A stretch of DNA of 64,000 nt. It comes from Xenorhabdus beddingii. GTDB lineage: Bacteria > Pseudomonadota > Gammaproteobacteria > Enterobacterales > Enterobacteriaceae. The DNA lies in contig NZ_MUBK01000017.1 in NCBI RefSeq assembly GCF_002127545.1, positions 1-64,000 of the forward strand. Reading direction: 5' to 3'. Below, piece after piece: positions 29,143 to 38,019 of the stretch. The notes beneath the pieces are model-generated. The model did not search any database, was not told the DNA's origin, and worked only from the letters and a program-made list of their open reading frames with translations. A program made the position numbers and the translations under genes. How positions within the stretch are numbered: position 1 is the stretch's first letter; each line of letters starts with the position of its first letter.

Positions 29143-31908
29143 ATTTCTAGGAGAGCAGGGAAGCGCATGGAGGGTTTCTGATCCCGGTCTGGTTTGCAGA
29201 TTGGAATTGTCCGTGAATTGGAATTGAAACTCACCTTGCACCAGAGATACCCGCAACTGATGATATTGCTCATCACGGGCACCGGCAGAAAGCAGTTGCT
29301 GGCTGATTTGCGGTAGCAGGGTATTTGTCAGGATAGCATCAACCATGCGCCCACCCGATTCAATTTCTGTACACCTGCTGACGATATGTTCTACCATTGC
29401 ATCATCGAATGTGGCGGTAATGCCATGATTTTCCAATAGACGTTTTTTAATCCTGCCTAATTGTAGATGCACAATATTGGTCATCACTTCATTACTCAAT
29501 GGATAGTAAGGAATGACCAGCAATCGCCCCAGCAGGGCGGCAGGAAACACGGTCAATAATGGCTTACGTAACAGCGTACTGAGTGTTTCTGGATCTGGAA
29601 TATCGGGCACCGTGTCCTGTTGGATACAGAGTGAACTGACTAAATCAGCACCGACATTCGAGGTCAGGATAATGATGGTATTGCGGAAATCGATGTGGCG
29701 ACCTTCACCATCTTCCATCCAGCCTTTGTCAAAGACCTGGAAGAAAATCTCATGGACATCGGGATGGGCTTTTTCTATTTCATCCAGCAATACCACGCTA
29801 TAGGGGCGACGACGGACGGCTTCGGTCAACACCCCGCCTTCCCCATAACCGACGTAACCCGGAGGAGCACCTTTTAAGGTAGATACGGTGTGGGCTTCCT
29901 GAAATTCACTCATATTGATGGTGATCAGGTTCTGTTCGCCACCGTATAGCGTCTCTGCGAGGGCGAGGGCGGTTTCCGTTTTACCCACCCCAGAAGGGCC
30001 ACATAACATGAACACACCGACAGGTTTGTTGGGATCATCCAGTTTGGCGCGTGAAGTGCGCACCCGTTTTGCAATTAACTCTAACCCATGATATTGACCA
30101 ATGACACGTTGACTGAGTGTGTCAGCTAACTGTAATACGGCCTCAATTTCGTCTTTTACCATGCGGTTGAGGGGAATGCCTGTCCAGTCTGAAACCACCG
30201 AAGAAACCACGTTGTGGTCTACGGCAGCAAAGATGAGAGGTTCTTCTCCTTGTAATGCTTTTAATTGTTGCTGTAACTCCGACAGTTCAGCGTGCTTTGC
30301 TGCAAAATCTTCGTGTTGTTTTTTATGTACCTCATATTGCCCTTCGTGCATTTCGTATTGCCCTTCGTGCATTTCATATTGCCCTTCGTGCAATTGAGTG
30401 CGCAGATCAATGATTTTATCGATCAAGGCAAGCTCTTGTTCCCAGCGTTCTTGCAACTGGACGCGCTGTTCTTCTAAAGTCGATAGTTCACTGAAAATGG
30501 CTTCTGCACGGTGTTGATCGCCGATGCCCAGTTTGGATTCTCGTTCGGCAATCTCCCGTTCAATGTGCAATGCCTCTATGTGGTGACGGCAATTTTCCAG
30601 TTGTGGTGGCTCTGCATGTTGGCTGACGGCAACTCTGGCACATGCGGTATCCAGCAATGCCACCGCCTTGTCCGGCAACTGGCGGGCAGGGATATAGCGA
30701 TGAGAAAGGTGTACAGCCGCTTCAACGGCTTCATCCAGCAAGAGCACATGGTGATGCTGCTCCAGGGCATGAACCAGACTGCGCAGCATCAGCAGTGCCT
30801 TGGCTTCATCGGGTTCATGAACCTGAACCACCTGAAAACGGCGGGTTAGGGCAGGATCTTTTTCAATATATTTTTTGTATTCAGACCAAGTGGTGGCACC
30901 CAGAGTGCGTAACTGACCGCGTGCCAACGCAGGTTTTAACAGGTTGGCGGCATCTCCGGTTCCTTGCTGCCCGCCCGCCCCGATTAAGGTATGGATTTCG
31001 TCAATGAACAGGATGATTGGAATGGGGCTGGATTGCACCTCGTCAATTACCTTACGTAAACGAGATTCGAACTCGCCTTTGACGCTGGCACCGGCCTGCA
31101 GCATCCCTATATCCAATAGCCAAAGCTGAACATTGCGTAAAGGGGGAGGCACTTCCCCTGACACAATCCTCAGCGCCAATCCCTCAATGACTGCGGTTTT
31201 TCCGACTCCGGCCTCACCTGTCAGTAACGGATTGTTTTGGCGGCGACGCATCAGAATATCAACGATCTGACGAATTTCTTCATCGCGCCCTGAAACGGGA
31301 TCAATTTCCCCGTTGCGCGCGCGGGCTGTCAATTCTTGACCATATTGTTGTAGTGATGATGATGGCTGTAGTGATGATGGTAGCGATGCGGTTTCCTGTG
31401 TATTGATGAAGGGTGAAGTACTGGTCTGGGATTCATCGCTGTCGCTGCAAATTTCATTGAAATTATCGAGCAACGTATCTGCATTAATCCGGTCAAACTG
31501 GGGAGAAATGGCTCTCAGCGTATTGCGTAAGTTGAACGTTTTCAATAGGCCGATCAGTAAATGTGCACTGCGAATTTCATGAACGCCGAATTTAAGCGAA
31601 CCATAGACCCAAGCGCGTTCTACCGCGTTATCAATATGTTCTGAAAGATCAGAGATGGCACTTGCCCCGCGTGGCAGGCGATCCAGCGCGGTCACAATAT
31701 CATGGGTCAGTGTGGATTCATCCAGCGCAAAGTGACGGATAAGCTGCTGTAGGTCACTGTTTTGTTGCTGCATCAGTTGATGCAGCCAATGGACTAATTC
31801 GACATAAGGATTGCCGCGCAGTTTACAAAAGGTGGTGGCACTTTCCAAAGAGGTGAATAGAACACGGTTGAGTTTGCCAAAGAGCACAGAGCGACTGATT
31901 TCTGACAT
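29137..31908 (-). CDS. clpV: T6SS AAA+ ATPase ClpV (TssH)
   Basis: A 923-residue ClpB-type unfoldase that disassembles contracted TssB/TssC sheaths. Domain order: an N-terminal Clp repeat domain (about 1-155), AAA1 with Walker [14 protein letters not shown] and Walker [12 protein letters not shown], the middle coiled-coil, AAA2 with [13 protein letters not shown] and [14 protein letters not shown], and the ClpB-D2-small domain. It is longer than usual for ClpV (about 870-890). Part of the excess is three copies of a seven-residue HEGQYEM unit in the middle domain and a Ser/Gln-rich linker ([11 protein letters not shown]) before AAA1. It is the last gene of the T6SS locus, without its own terminator. 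Confidence 0.97.
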   Translation of the reverse strand: MSEISRSVLFGKLNRVLFTSLESATTFCKLRGNPYVELVHWLHQLMQQQNSDLQQLIRHFALDESTLTHDIVTALDRLPRGASAISDLSEHIDNAVERAWVYGSLKFGVHEIRSAHLLIGLLKTFNLRNTLRAISPQFDRINADTLLDNFNEICSDSDESQTSTSPFINTQETASLPSSLQPSSSLQQYGQELTARARNGEIDPVSGRDEEIRQIVDILMRRRQNNPLLTGEAGVGKTAVIEGLALRIVSGEVPPPLRNVQLWLLDIGMLQAGASVKGEFESRLRKVIDEVQSSPIPIILFIDEIHTLIGAGGQQGTGDAANLLKPALARGQLRTLGATTWSEYKKYIEKDPALTRRFQVVQVHEPDEAKALLMLRSLVHALEQHHHVLLLDEAVEAAVHLSHRYIPARQLPDKAVALLDTACARVAVSQHAEPPQLENCRHHIEALHIEREIAERESKLGIGDQHRAEAIFSELSTLEEQRVQLQERWEQELALIDKIIDLRTQLHEGQYEMHEGQYEMHEGQYEVHKKQHEDFAAKHAELSELQQQLKALQGEEPLIFAAVDHNVVSSVVSDWTGIPLNRMVKDEIEAVLQLADTLSQRVIGQYHGLELIAKRVRTSRAKLDDPNKPVGVFMLCGPSGVGKTETALALAETLYGGEQNLITINMSEFQEAHTVSTLKGAPPGYVGYGEGGVLTEAVRRRPYSVVLLDEIEKAHPDVHEIFFQVFDKGWMEDGEGRHIDFRNTIIILTSNVGADLVSSLCIQQDTVPDIPDPETLSTLLRKPLLTVFPAALLGRLLVIPYYPLSNEVMTNIVHLQLGRIKKRLLENHGITATFDDAMVEHIVSRCTEIESGGRMVDAILTNTLLPQISQQLLSAGARDEQYHQLRVSLVQGEFQFQFTDNSNLQTRPGSETLHALPCSPRNS
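30333..30395 (-). repeat. Three 21-bp in-frame tandem repeats in clpV
   Basis: Units CATATTGCCCTTCGTGCATTT at 30333-30353, 30354-30374 and 30375-30395 differ at one or two bases each. They encode HEGQYEM three times (the last copy in transcription ends HEGQYEV) in the coiled-coil middle domain. A seven-residue period is a heptad, so gain or loss of a unit would keep coiled-coil register. Confidence 0.95.
31349..31379 (-). repeat. 18-bp-period repeat in the clpV linker
   Basis: TGTAGTGATGATG occurs at 31349-31361 and again at 31367-31379, an 18-base offset. It encodes the Ser-Leu-Gln rich stretch [10 protein letters not shown] between the N domain and AAA1. Confidence 0.75.
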
Positions 31909-31947
31909 AGAGTATAATCCGTAGGCTATCGTTGACAGTGATTGCGT

Positions 31948-32994
31948 TTATGGGAATTCTGAGTGATAGAGCAGATCGCCGCGATGGGCGGGGTGTTCAA
32001 TGTTACCCAGCCAGCTATTCAGACCCAATTTTGTCGGTTCTGATAGCTGAATGCCTTTCACATCAGACTGATGGAGTGTTAATCGGACATCCCATGCGTA
32101 TTCGATCCCCAGATATTGATAAACCCAGTCACGCAATTGTTGTGATTTAGGCTCTCCCGGCAAAAACATGTTGTATTCAGCCAGGCTCAACGGGCCTAAT
32201 TCAATGCGGAATTTATGTTGAATATCGTAGAGTGCGGTGCCTAAAAAGGCGGATTTGCCCAAACGGGGCATATTACGTCCTGCTTTTAATTGGGCCTGAT
32301 CTTGTCTTTCTATTTTTAGCCATTGAGGAATATTCTGCACAATTTTCAGCGGAATATTGAAATAGCTGAAGAGTATTTTTTCCAACCCTTCTGCGCTATG
32401 TCCTTGGCGGGATAGATGCCCGGATAGTGAATAACGGGCATGATCACTAATCGTGTCTGTTTTTTGCTGGGCGGGCAGTCCCATCCCTGTCAGGCAGGCG
32501 AGATAATGGCAAAAGTGTTGATTATCCTGACGATCCAGAGAAACAGTGGGTTGGGCGTTAGCCCAAGCGCGATAGAACAGCAGGATGAGTCTATGGTGGA
32601 AAACATTGGTAAAGGCGTTCAGGGTCGCGTCTTGATAATTATATTGTCGGGCATAGGCATATTCGGTCAGATGTAAGGGTAATGGTCCATTGGGACCGAA
32701 CAGACCAAAACTGTAAATTGACATGTCATGCAGTTTCGAGTTTTCCCGTGGTTTGACTTCCGCAATGGTGGAGGGGGCGAAAATCATGGACGCTTTTTGC
32801 CCTAACCGCAGGCGATCATATTTCGGCAATGGGGCAGACCCAAGCCTATAATATTCCCCGGATTGGGCATCTATGCGGCGTAGGGTTTGGAATAGATCGA
32901 ATTTCCAGGGGGCCTGGGTGAGTTTCTGCCAAAAATCATCGGGTAAACGACAGATCCGATGAATGGAGAGGGATTTTTTTTGATTCATATGCAT
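31948..32994 (-). CDS. tssG: T6SS baseplate protein TssG
   Basis: A 348-residue TssG (VasB/ImpH) protein: WKFDLFQTLRRIDAQSG near the N-terminus, SIYSFGLFGPNGPLPLHLTEYAYAR in the middle, and the conserved LGTALYDIQHKFRIELGPLSLAEYNMFLPG towards the end. With TssE, TssF and TssK it forms the baseplate wedge under the VgrG spike. It follows tssF by 28 bases. Two ATGs (32994, 32988) are possible starts, with weak ribosome sites. Confidence 0.95.
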   Translation of the reverse strand: MHMNQKKSLSIHRICRLPDDFWQKLTQAPWKFDLFQTLRRIDAQSGEYYRLGSAPLPKYDRLRLGQKASMIFAPSTIAEVKPRENSKLHDMSIYSFGLFGPNGPLPLHLTEYAYARQYNYQDATLNAFTNVFHHRLILLFYRAWANAQPTVSLDRQDNQHFCHYLACLTGMGLPAQQKTDTISDHARYSLSGHLSRQGHSAEGLEKILFSYFNIPLKIVQNIPQWLKIERQDQAQLKAGRNMPRLGKSAFLGTALYDIQHKFRIELGPLSLAEYNMFLPGEPKSQQLRDWVYQYLGIEYAWDVRLTLHQSDVKGIQLSEPTKLGLNSWLGNIEHPAHRGDLLYHSEFP

Positions 32995-33022
32995 TTTTTG
33001 TCTTTCTATAGCAATTTATTGT

Positions 33023-34897
33023 TTATATCAATTTATTGTTACCCATACGCGCAGGCCAAAAACCGATATTGCCACGTTGCTGGCTATACAGGGTCATTTC
33101 AGTAAAAGAATTCATGGTGACCAGACGTGAGAAGAGCCTTTCCAGCACGCTGCCCAACAGCCACGGGCTGGTTCCTGCAAATTCTTGTTCATTCACTTCC
33201 AATCGAATGCTGACACCTCTGGCAAAGACGATCGGGCCGGGTTCAGGAACCCGTCGATAGATAGTTTTTAATGAACAATGACGAATGCCGTTAATCTGCC
33301 GGGTGATGGCCGGATCGGCCAGATTGGCGTACAGGCTCAACAATTGCCGTAGGGCCTGCGTGCCTTCCTCATCATCTTTGTCCATGAAATGGGAGTAGTT
33401 AAGTTGAAGTTGACTGATTAACTTCCATGAAGTTGAACCCTGTGCCAGCGCAGGGCGTGGCGCGGTTGGTCTTTTGAGAAACACAATTTTTTCGATGGGA
33501 ATGGAATCCAGCATGGCAAAACTGTCGATATCTTGCTGGCGCAATATCGCCGATAGATCTCGGTTGGTGCACAGGGTATCGGCGATCAGAAATTTCAGTT
33601 TATTGGGCCATGGGGCATGTTGTTCATCAACAATAGAGACAAAGGTTTCTGTACCGATATAACTGGATCGGGTGCCGTAATGACGGGCATATTCAGATAA
33701 AATGCGGGGATCGCGCCGCAAAGAAAAATAAGCGCCATAGTTGCCTTTATCATCACTGAAAGTAGACCAAAAAGGTCTGAATGTTTGTGTCTCTTTGCGG
33801 GTATTATCAACGCCGTGCAGACGTTGTACCGAAAATATTTCGTAATCCAGAGGGCGGGTATTATCGACAACCAGATGATATTCATTGGAACTTTCTTCTA
33901 ATGTGACTCGTTCAGTGACTTTGGGAAATAAATTAATCACAGGTGTGCTGTTTAAAGCCAAATAAGATGCATCAATCAGGCGTTCCAGATCGGCATCGAC
34001 CTTCTTCAAAAGCAGTATCAATTCAAATTCATTCTCTTCTTCGGTCTGTTTCAGTAAAGATCCCATGCCACTGATACTGAAAAATTGAAAACGGGCCGGA
34101 AGAGCAAAATATTCCTGCAGTTGCCGGTAGCCACTGAAATTACGCGGATCGTTAGGTAACAATGATTGTTCATCCTCAAATCCCTCATGCTGTGGGAAGA
34201 TATCAGGCAAAACCTGATATCTGGGATTATCGCCCAGCGTCTTGCATACAATGCCAACAGAATGCTCCATCATCAGTTCCAACAATTGCTGAGATTGAAT
34301 ATCCGGCCCTGAAAGGAAAAAGACCAGTTTGTTGAGATCCAGCTCATTGAGGAAGAATTTTTCCTTGCATTTGAGATGAATGCGCAGGGCACTGACAGCA
34401 CCATATTGGTGAAGGTTTAATGCCACCAACGGAAGGTTGGCAGGAATTTTGCCAAGTTCAATATGTTGCAGGTGCAGGGGCTGTAAGGTGACATCCTGGG
34501 TTGTGGCATAGTGAAAAGTAATTCCCTCCTTTTTCAACGTCTGGCAGTGCATGATCGTTCCGCGCGGCACTAAAAATCCGTGGCTGATATCCCCTTTGCT
34601 GGTGTCAGGCTGGAGTTCAACGATCGCCATTGAAGGGGTCGGAGACAGATAATTGGGATACAGCATCTCCAGTAAATGTCCGGAAAAGTGCGGAAATTCC
34701 GCATCCATTTTCAATTGGATACGGGAAGTCAGAAACGCAAAACCTTCCATCAGACGTTCAACATAAGGATCGACAACGTCGATGCCATGCATGCCCAGAC
34801 GATTGGCGACTTTAGGATAACGTTCGGCAAATTCTTTGCCCATTTCACGTAAATACACCAATTCGCGGTTGTAATACTCAAGTAGTTTACTGTCCAT
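33023..34897 (-). CDS. tssF: T6SS baseplate protein TssF
   Basis: A 624-residue TssF (VasA/ImpG) protein, recognisable by the opening LLEYYNRELVYLREMGKEFAERYPKVA, then DPYVERLMEGFAFLTSRIQLKMD and GHLLEMLYPNYLSPTPSMAI. It forms the baseplate wedge with TssG. GGAGGGGTT precedes the ATG. It lies 30 bases after tssE in the same operon. Confidence 0.97.
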   Translation of the reverse strand: MDSKLLEYYNRELVYLREMGKEFAERYPKVANRLGMHGIDVVDPYVERLMEGFAFLTSRIQLKMDAEFPHFSGHLLEMLYPNYLSPTPSMAIVELQPDTSKGDISHGFLVPRGTIMHCQTLKKEGITFHYATTQDVTLQPLHLQHIELGKIPANLPLVALNLHQYGAVSALRIHLKCKEKFFLNELDLNKLVFFLSGPDIQSQQLLELMMEHSVGIVCKTLGDNPRYQVLPDIFPQHEGFEDEQSLLPNDPRNFSGYRQLQEYFALPARFQFFSISGMGSLLKQTEEENEFELILLLKKVDADLERLIDASYLALNSTPVINLFPKVTERVTLEESSNEYHLVVDNTRPLDYEIFSVQRLHGVDNTRKETQTFRPFWSTFSDDKGNYGAYFSLRRDPRILSEYARHYGTRSSYIGTETFVSIVDEQHAPWPNKLKFLIADTLCTNRDLSAILRQQDIDSFAMLDSIPIEKIVFLKRPTAPRPALAQGSTSWKLISQLQLNYSHFMDKDDEEGTQALRQLLSLYANLADPAITRQINGIRHCSLKTIYRRVPEPGPIVFARGVSIRLEVNEQEFAGTSPWLLGSVLERLFSRLVTMNSFTEMTLYSQQRGNIGFWPARMGNNKLI

Positions 34898-34927
34898 AAC
34901 CCCTCCGGTCGTTTTTTTGGCCTAACG

Positions 34928-35482
34928 TTATCCGGCTTCTCTGATAGTGAAATAACCGTTTTCCAGATCTATATCACTGCGGAATAAGAATTCGAGTGGC
35001 CAGGGAACACACCACAAAAACCCTTTTATTTCTATGGATAAGGTGTTGTACAGCGTCAATGAATGGGTATCGGAAATACAATTCACTTCAAGTTCATCGG
35101 GTATGATACGGGGTTCGAATATATGAATGGCGTTAATGATTCTATATTGGATGTCTTCCCACTCTATTCCAGATAGGTATTTACCCGCCAAGGGAGTCAC
35201 CCCAAAGTTATAAACTGAGCGGCGAATTTCCGAAAATGGGCTGAGATCTTGTTCCGATTCACTGTTGATACTATTGAGCAACCACTGTAAATCCCTCAAG
35301 ACACTTTGTCGTAGGGTGCTGTGTGACAGAAGGCCGTTGTTAATCACCTCTTGTTGTTTATCAGGTTCATTATCGGTGAGTTTATCTAACAGAAAAGGCT
35401 GCATTCTATCTTTGGCAGTAACGCGTGCTGTGTTACTTCGGCTACGATAACCGCCATGCAGCAAAGTGATGTTGTCGTTCAT
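34928..35482 (-). CDS. tssE: T6SS baseplate protein TssE (gp25-like)
   Basis: A 184-residue protein of the phage gp25 lysozyme-like family. It has LRQSVLRDLQWLLNS, a DLSPFSEIRRSVYNFGV segment, then IRRxxxNFG-type helix and EPRIIPDELEV in the core. It contacts the sheath base and starts TssB/C polymerisation. AGGTAACCC precedes the ATG. It is somewhat longer at the N-terminus than typical TssE (about 140-170 residues). Confidence 0.93.
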   Translation of the reverse strand: MNDNITLLHGGYRSRSNTARVTAKDRMQPFLLDKLTDNEPDKQQEVINNGLLSHSTLRQSVLRDLQWLLNSINSESEQDLSPFSEIRRSVYNFGVTPLAGKYLSGIEWEDIQYRIINAIHIFEPRIIPDELEVNCISDTHSLTLYNTLSIEIKGFLWCVPWPLEFLFRSDIDLENGYFTIREAG

Positions 35483-35550
35483 GGGTTACCTATTGGTCGT
35501 CATAATGGTGGGGAGCGGTAATGAAAAAAGGGTGATAAGTAAACCCGATG

Positions 35551-37305
35551 TTATTTAGGGTTTCTGCCTTGGGCATTGTTATACCGGCTCACTTCTGCAT
35601 CATAGGCTTGCAGGAAAGTTTCACCGAACAGAATAGAATCTTGTTCAGATTCACTGGCGGTTGTCAGGTAATATTGAGTGAGGTAATCCCACATTGAGGC
35701 TTTGTAGGTCGATGATAACGACAAACGCGGCAGGCAACCTTCGTCCCGGGCTTTTTGTTCAAGAACAGCGGGGTGGAATAAGTGCAATATATCTGCTGTG
35801 GTGGCACGCATCCCCGCAATTACACCCAATTGGTGAGCCTGCAATTCGTCCAGGATATCTTGGGTGGCCTGTTCCAGTGGCATAAACCCCGGCATATGCC
35901 CCCCAAATGCCAGCGCCAAAACAGACTGACCAGAAGGTAAAAGTTTAAAGGGATTACTGGTATCTGATTGAGTCTGGATCATGTCTGCATTGGCTTTATG
36001 CTTAAGCTGGTTACGTGAGGCATTGAGTAGCAGAATGCCTTGGGATAACTGACTGACCAGTCGCCCCAGTTGGTACATGTTGTGTTCATCAAATTGCAGT
36101 TTGTGAATACCTTTCAGCCCCATCCCCTCCAGCAAGGCCGCCAGTAGTTTCCCCCTCAATAGAGTTTCATCGTTTTGATGGTTATGTTGAGAATGGTTAT
36201 GTTGAGAATGATGAGGGTGAGTTTCCTTGATGAAATTTTGTGCCTGACCGGGTTCCTGTCTGACCTTTTCGGGTTCGAAAAATGGGGGCAAAGAAGATGC
36301 CGGAGCCACAGGGGGTGTTTTAATCGGCGCTGGTGGTGTGGTTTTAACCGATGTGTTTTTAATCGATGTGTTTTTGATCGATGTGTTTTTGATCGATGTA
36401 GATACAACGTGCGGCTCAGAACTCAATTGGGGTTCAGGGCAGGTTGTACCATGATCCGGAGAACTCAAGGGTACGGCATTGTTCAGCATCATATCCAGAG
36501 GATCCCCCTTTTGGACATGTTGTGCAGGCTTGATATGCGGGTCAGCAAACAGCGTCAGTGGGTCAACCTCCTTTTTGTCATCATCTTGATTGCCATATTG
36601 TTCACGGCCTTGCAACCATTCACGGCCTTGCAATAAGGTCGTGGGGGTTTGGTCATTCAGAATATTTTCTTGTTGGAAAGCCGTATCTGAATTGAACATG
36701 GGAATGGGATCTGTAGTCCGTAATTGCAGGGCTTCAAGGCCGGTTGTCGCCTCAATCTGTGCCAATGGGTCAATCGGATTCCGCTCCTTATACTGTTGTC
36801 CTTCTGCCAGAGGGTGGTTATCGTTTAATTCCGGTGTTGCCTGATGCAAATTTGAGGGGGGCAATGTGCCGGGGGGAGTAAAAACCTGTTCAAGATTATC
36901 CCAAACTTCGTTGGGAATGTCTGATTTATTAGTCGTTGGCGGTTGTTCATTATGGGTAGCCGGAGGGGAAACCGGCGCGGGCGAACTCTGGTCAATATTC
37001 ATGAGCTGAATCTGATAGTGACCGATACTCAGCCTATCCCCCTCGCGGATTTCAATCTGACGATCGGGAGCTAAGGGTATCATATTTAGCAAAACCTCAG
37101 AGGCTGAACCTTGATTATTGATCCGACATTCCCCATCAGCGGAGATGGATATAATGGCTTGTAATCGGGCAATAGCCAGCTCTTCATCGGGTAAACACCA
37201 GTTATTATCGATACTGCGGCCAATTGTGCCACCAGGAGGAAGAAAGTCATGGCTCAGTTGCGGTGGCTGGCTTGTACCCGTATTTTTCACAATGGTGAAT
37301 CGCAT
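35551..37305 (-). CDS. tagH: T6SS FHA-domain protein TagH
   Basis: A roughly 584-residue protein. The N-terminal 95 residues form a forkhead-associated domain (GGTIGRSIDNNWCLPDEELAIAR, then GDRLSIGHYQIQLM). A long low-complexity Pro/Thr/Asn/His-rich linker follows, and the last 180 residues are the T6SS-specific C-terminal domain (LLAALLEGMGLKG, QLGRLVSQLSQGILLLL-like). FHA domains bind phosphothreonine, but no PpkA kinase or PppA phosphatase gene is present here. The start at 37305 begins the FHA domain; the frame is open further up to 37350 without a good start. Three sets of short DNA repeats lie in the linker. Confidence 0.93.
   Translation of the reverse strand: MRFTIVKNTGTSQPPQLSHDFLPPGGTIGRSIDNNWCLPDEELAIARLQAIISISADGECRINNQGSASEVLLNMIPLAPDRQIEIREGDRLSIGHYQIQLMNIDQSSPAPVSPPATHNEQPPTTNKSDIPNEVWDNLEQVFTPPGTLPPSNLHQATPELNDNHPLAEGQQYKERNPIDPLAQIEATTGLEALQLRTTDPIPMFNSDTAFQQENILNDQTPTTLLQGREWLQGREQYGNQDDDKKEVDPLTLFADPHIKPAQHVQKGDPLDMMLNNAVPLSSPDHGTTCPEPQLSSEPHVVSTSIKNTSIKNTSIKNTSVKTTPPAPIKTPPVAPASSLPPFFEPEKVRQEPGQAQNFIKETHPHHSQHNHSQHNHQNDETLLRGKLLAALLEGMGLKGIHKLQFDEHNMYQLGRLVSQLSQGILLLNASRNQLKHKANADMIQTQSDTSNPFKLLPSGQSVLALAFGGHMPGFMPLEQATQDILDELQAHQLGVIAGMRATTADILHLFHPAVLEQKARDEGCLPRLSLSSTYKASMWDYLTQYYLTTASESEQDSILFGETFLQAYDAEVSRYNNAQGRNPK
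36181..36210 (-). repeat. 15-bp tandem repeat in tagH (HSQHN)
   Basis: GTTATGTTGAGAATG occurs twice head to tail, at 36181-36195 and 36196-36210, identical. It encodes the His/Asn-rich HSQHNHSQHN stretch in the linker. Confidence 0.92.
36346..36405 (-). repeat. 15-bp tandem repeats in tagH (TSIKN)
   Basis: Four head-to-tail units starting at 36346, 36361, 36376 and 36391, consensus GATCGATGTGTTTTT with few changes. They encode TSIKN three times plus TSVKT. The unit differs by a single base from the repeat unit of tssM at 42858-42872. Confidence 0.95.
36601..36633 (-). repeat. 18-bp-period repeat in tagH (LQGRE)
   Basis: TTCACGGCCTTGCAA occurs at 36601-36615 and 36619-36633, separated by CCA. 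It encodes LQGREWLQGRE in the linker. Confidence 0.9.
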
Positions 37306-37330
37306 AATTATGGATACCTGTTGTTGAGGG

Positions 37331-37377
37331 AATAACCTCCCAGAGAGCACCCTGGGGTTACCCTGAAGGAGGTTATT
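37331..37377 (-). promoter_or_regulatory. Inverted repeat between hcp and tagH
   Basis: AATAACCTCC at 37331-37340 pairs with GGAGGTTATT at 37368-37377, and a small inner stem (CCCAG/CTGGG) can form inside. It starts 10 bases past the hcp stop, has no T tract and lies in the 81-base gap before tagH. It may protect the hcp message or dampen read-through into tagH. Confidence 0.55.
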
Positions 37378-37386
37378 AGATATAGT

Positions 37387-37878
37387 TTAGCCGCCTTGAT
37401 TGGAATAGGAATCCCAATCATAACTAACTTCAGCACCCTTGGCGCCAGAAGCAAACTCTTGAGAAAAATAACTTTCTTTATGTTTTTGAAAGGCAACGAC
37501 GATTGAAGAATAAAAACCGCCTGCGCCGTAAGTTAAGATAGAGTCTGCGATGAGGGCATTTGTCAAAACCAATGAATACCAAGTTTCTTGTTTTCCTCCC
37601 TGACGACGGACATTCAGTGTCGCGCTTTTAATATGCGTTCCCTTGACGATATATTGACGCATGGTGATGGCTGATTTATCAAATAAAAGTTCCAGAGATA
37701 AACCAGAAACTTCTACAATACCCGCCCCTAATCCAGCGCCTTGCTTCTCGTGATTGATGCGGTTAGCCAATTGAAGTGAAAATGATTTAACCGCTGTCCA
37801 CTCTTTGAATGTGCTATCACCTGATTCGCCTTTAATATCCGTAAAATTAATATATGCGTCGATACCTGCAGTAGACAT
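37387..37878 (-). CDS. hcp: T6SS inner-tube protein Hcp (TssD)
   Basis: A 163-residue Hcp protein forming the hexameric tube rings expelled by the system. Typical features are MSTAGIDAYINFTDIKGES at the N-terminus, TMRQYIVKGTHIKSATLNVRRQGG in the core and the C-terminal VSYDWDS. No toxin extension is fused. AAGGTG precedes the ATG. A 141-base gap to tssC upstream leaves room for a separate promoter, in keeping with the high amounts of Hcp needed. Confidence 0.97.
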   Translation of the reverse strand: MSTAGIDAYINFTDIKGESGDSTFKEWTAVKSFSLQLANRINHEKQGAGLGAGIVEVSGLSLELLFDKSAITMRQYIVKGTHIKSATLNVRRQGGKQETWYSLVLTNALIADSILTYGAGGFYSSIVVAFQKHKESYFSQEFASGAKGAEVSYDWDSYSNQGG

Positions 37879-38019
37879 ATTTTGTCACCTTAATAGAATT
37901 GAATGAAATAACGGGTTCCAATAAATAAATATTGGGGTTATGCATAGAGATATATGCGTATTACGGTTTGAAGATTAGAAATGAGGGGTTGATGAGACTG
38001 AGTGGGATTTAATATTACG

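Noticed and set aside
30333-30395. CRISPR array in clpV
   Set aside because: Units are directly adjacent, without spacers, in frame and coding; this is a coding minisatellite.
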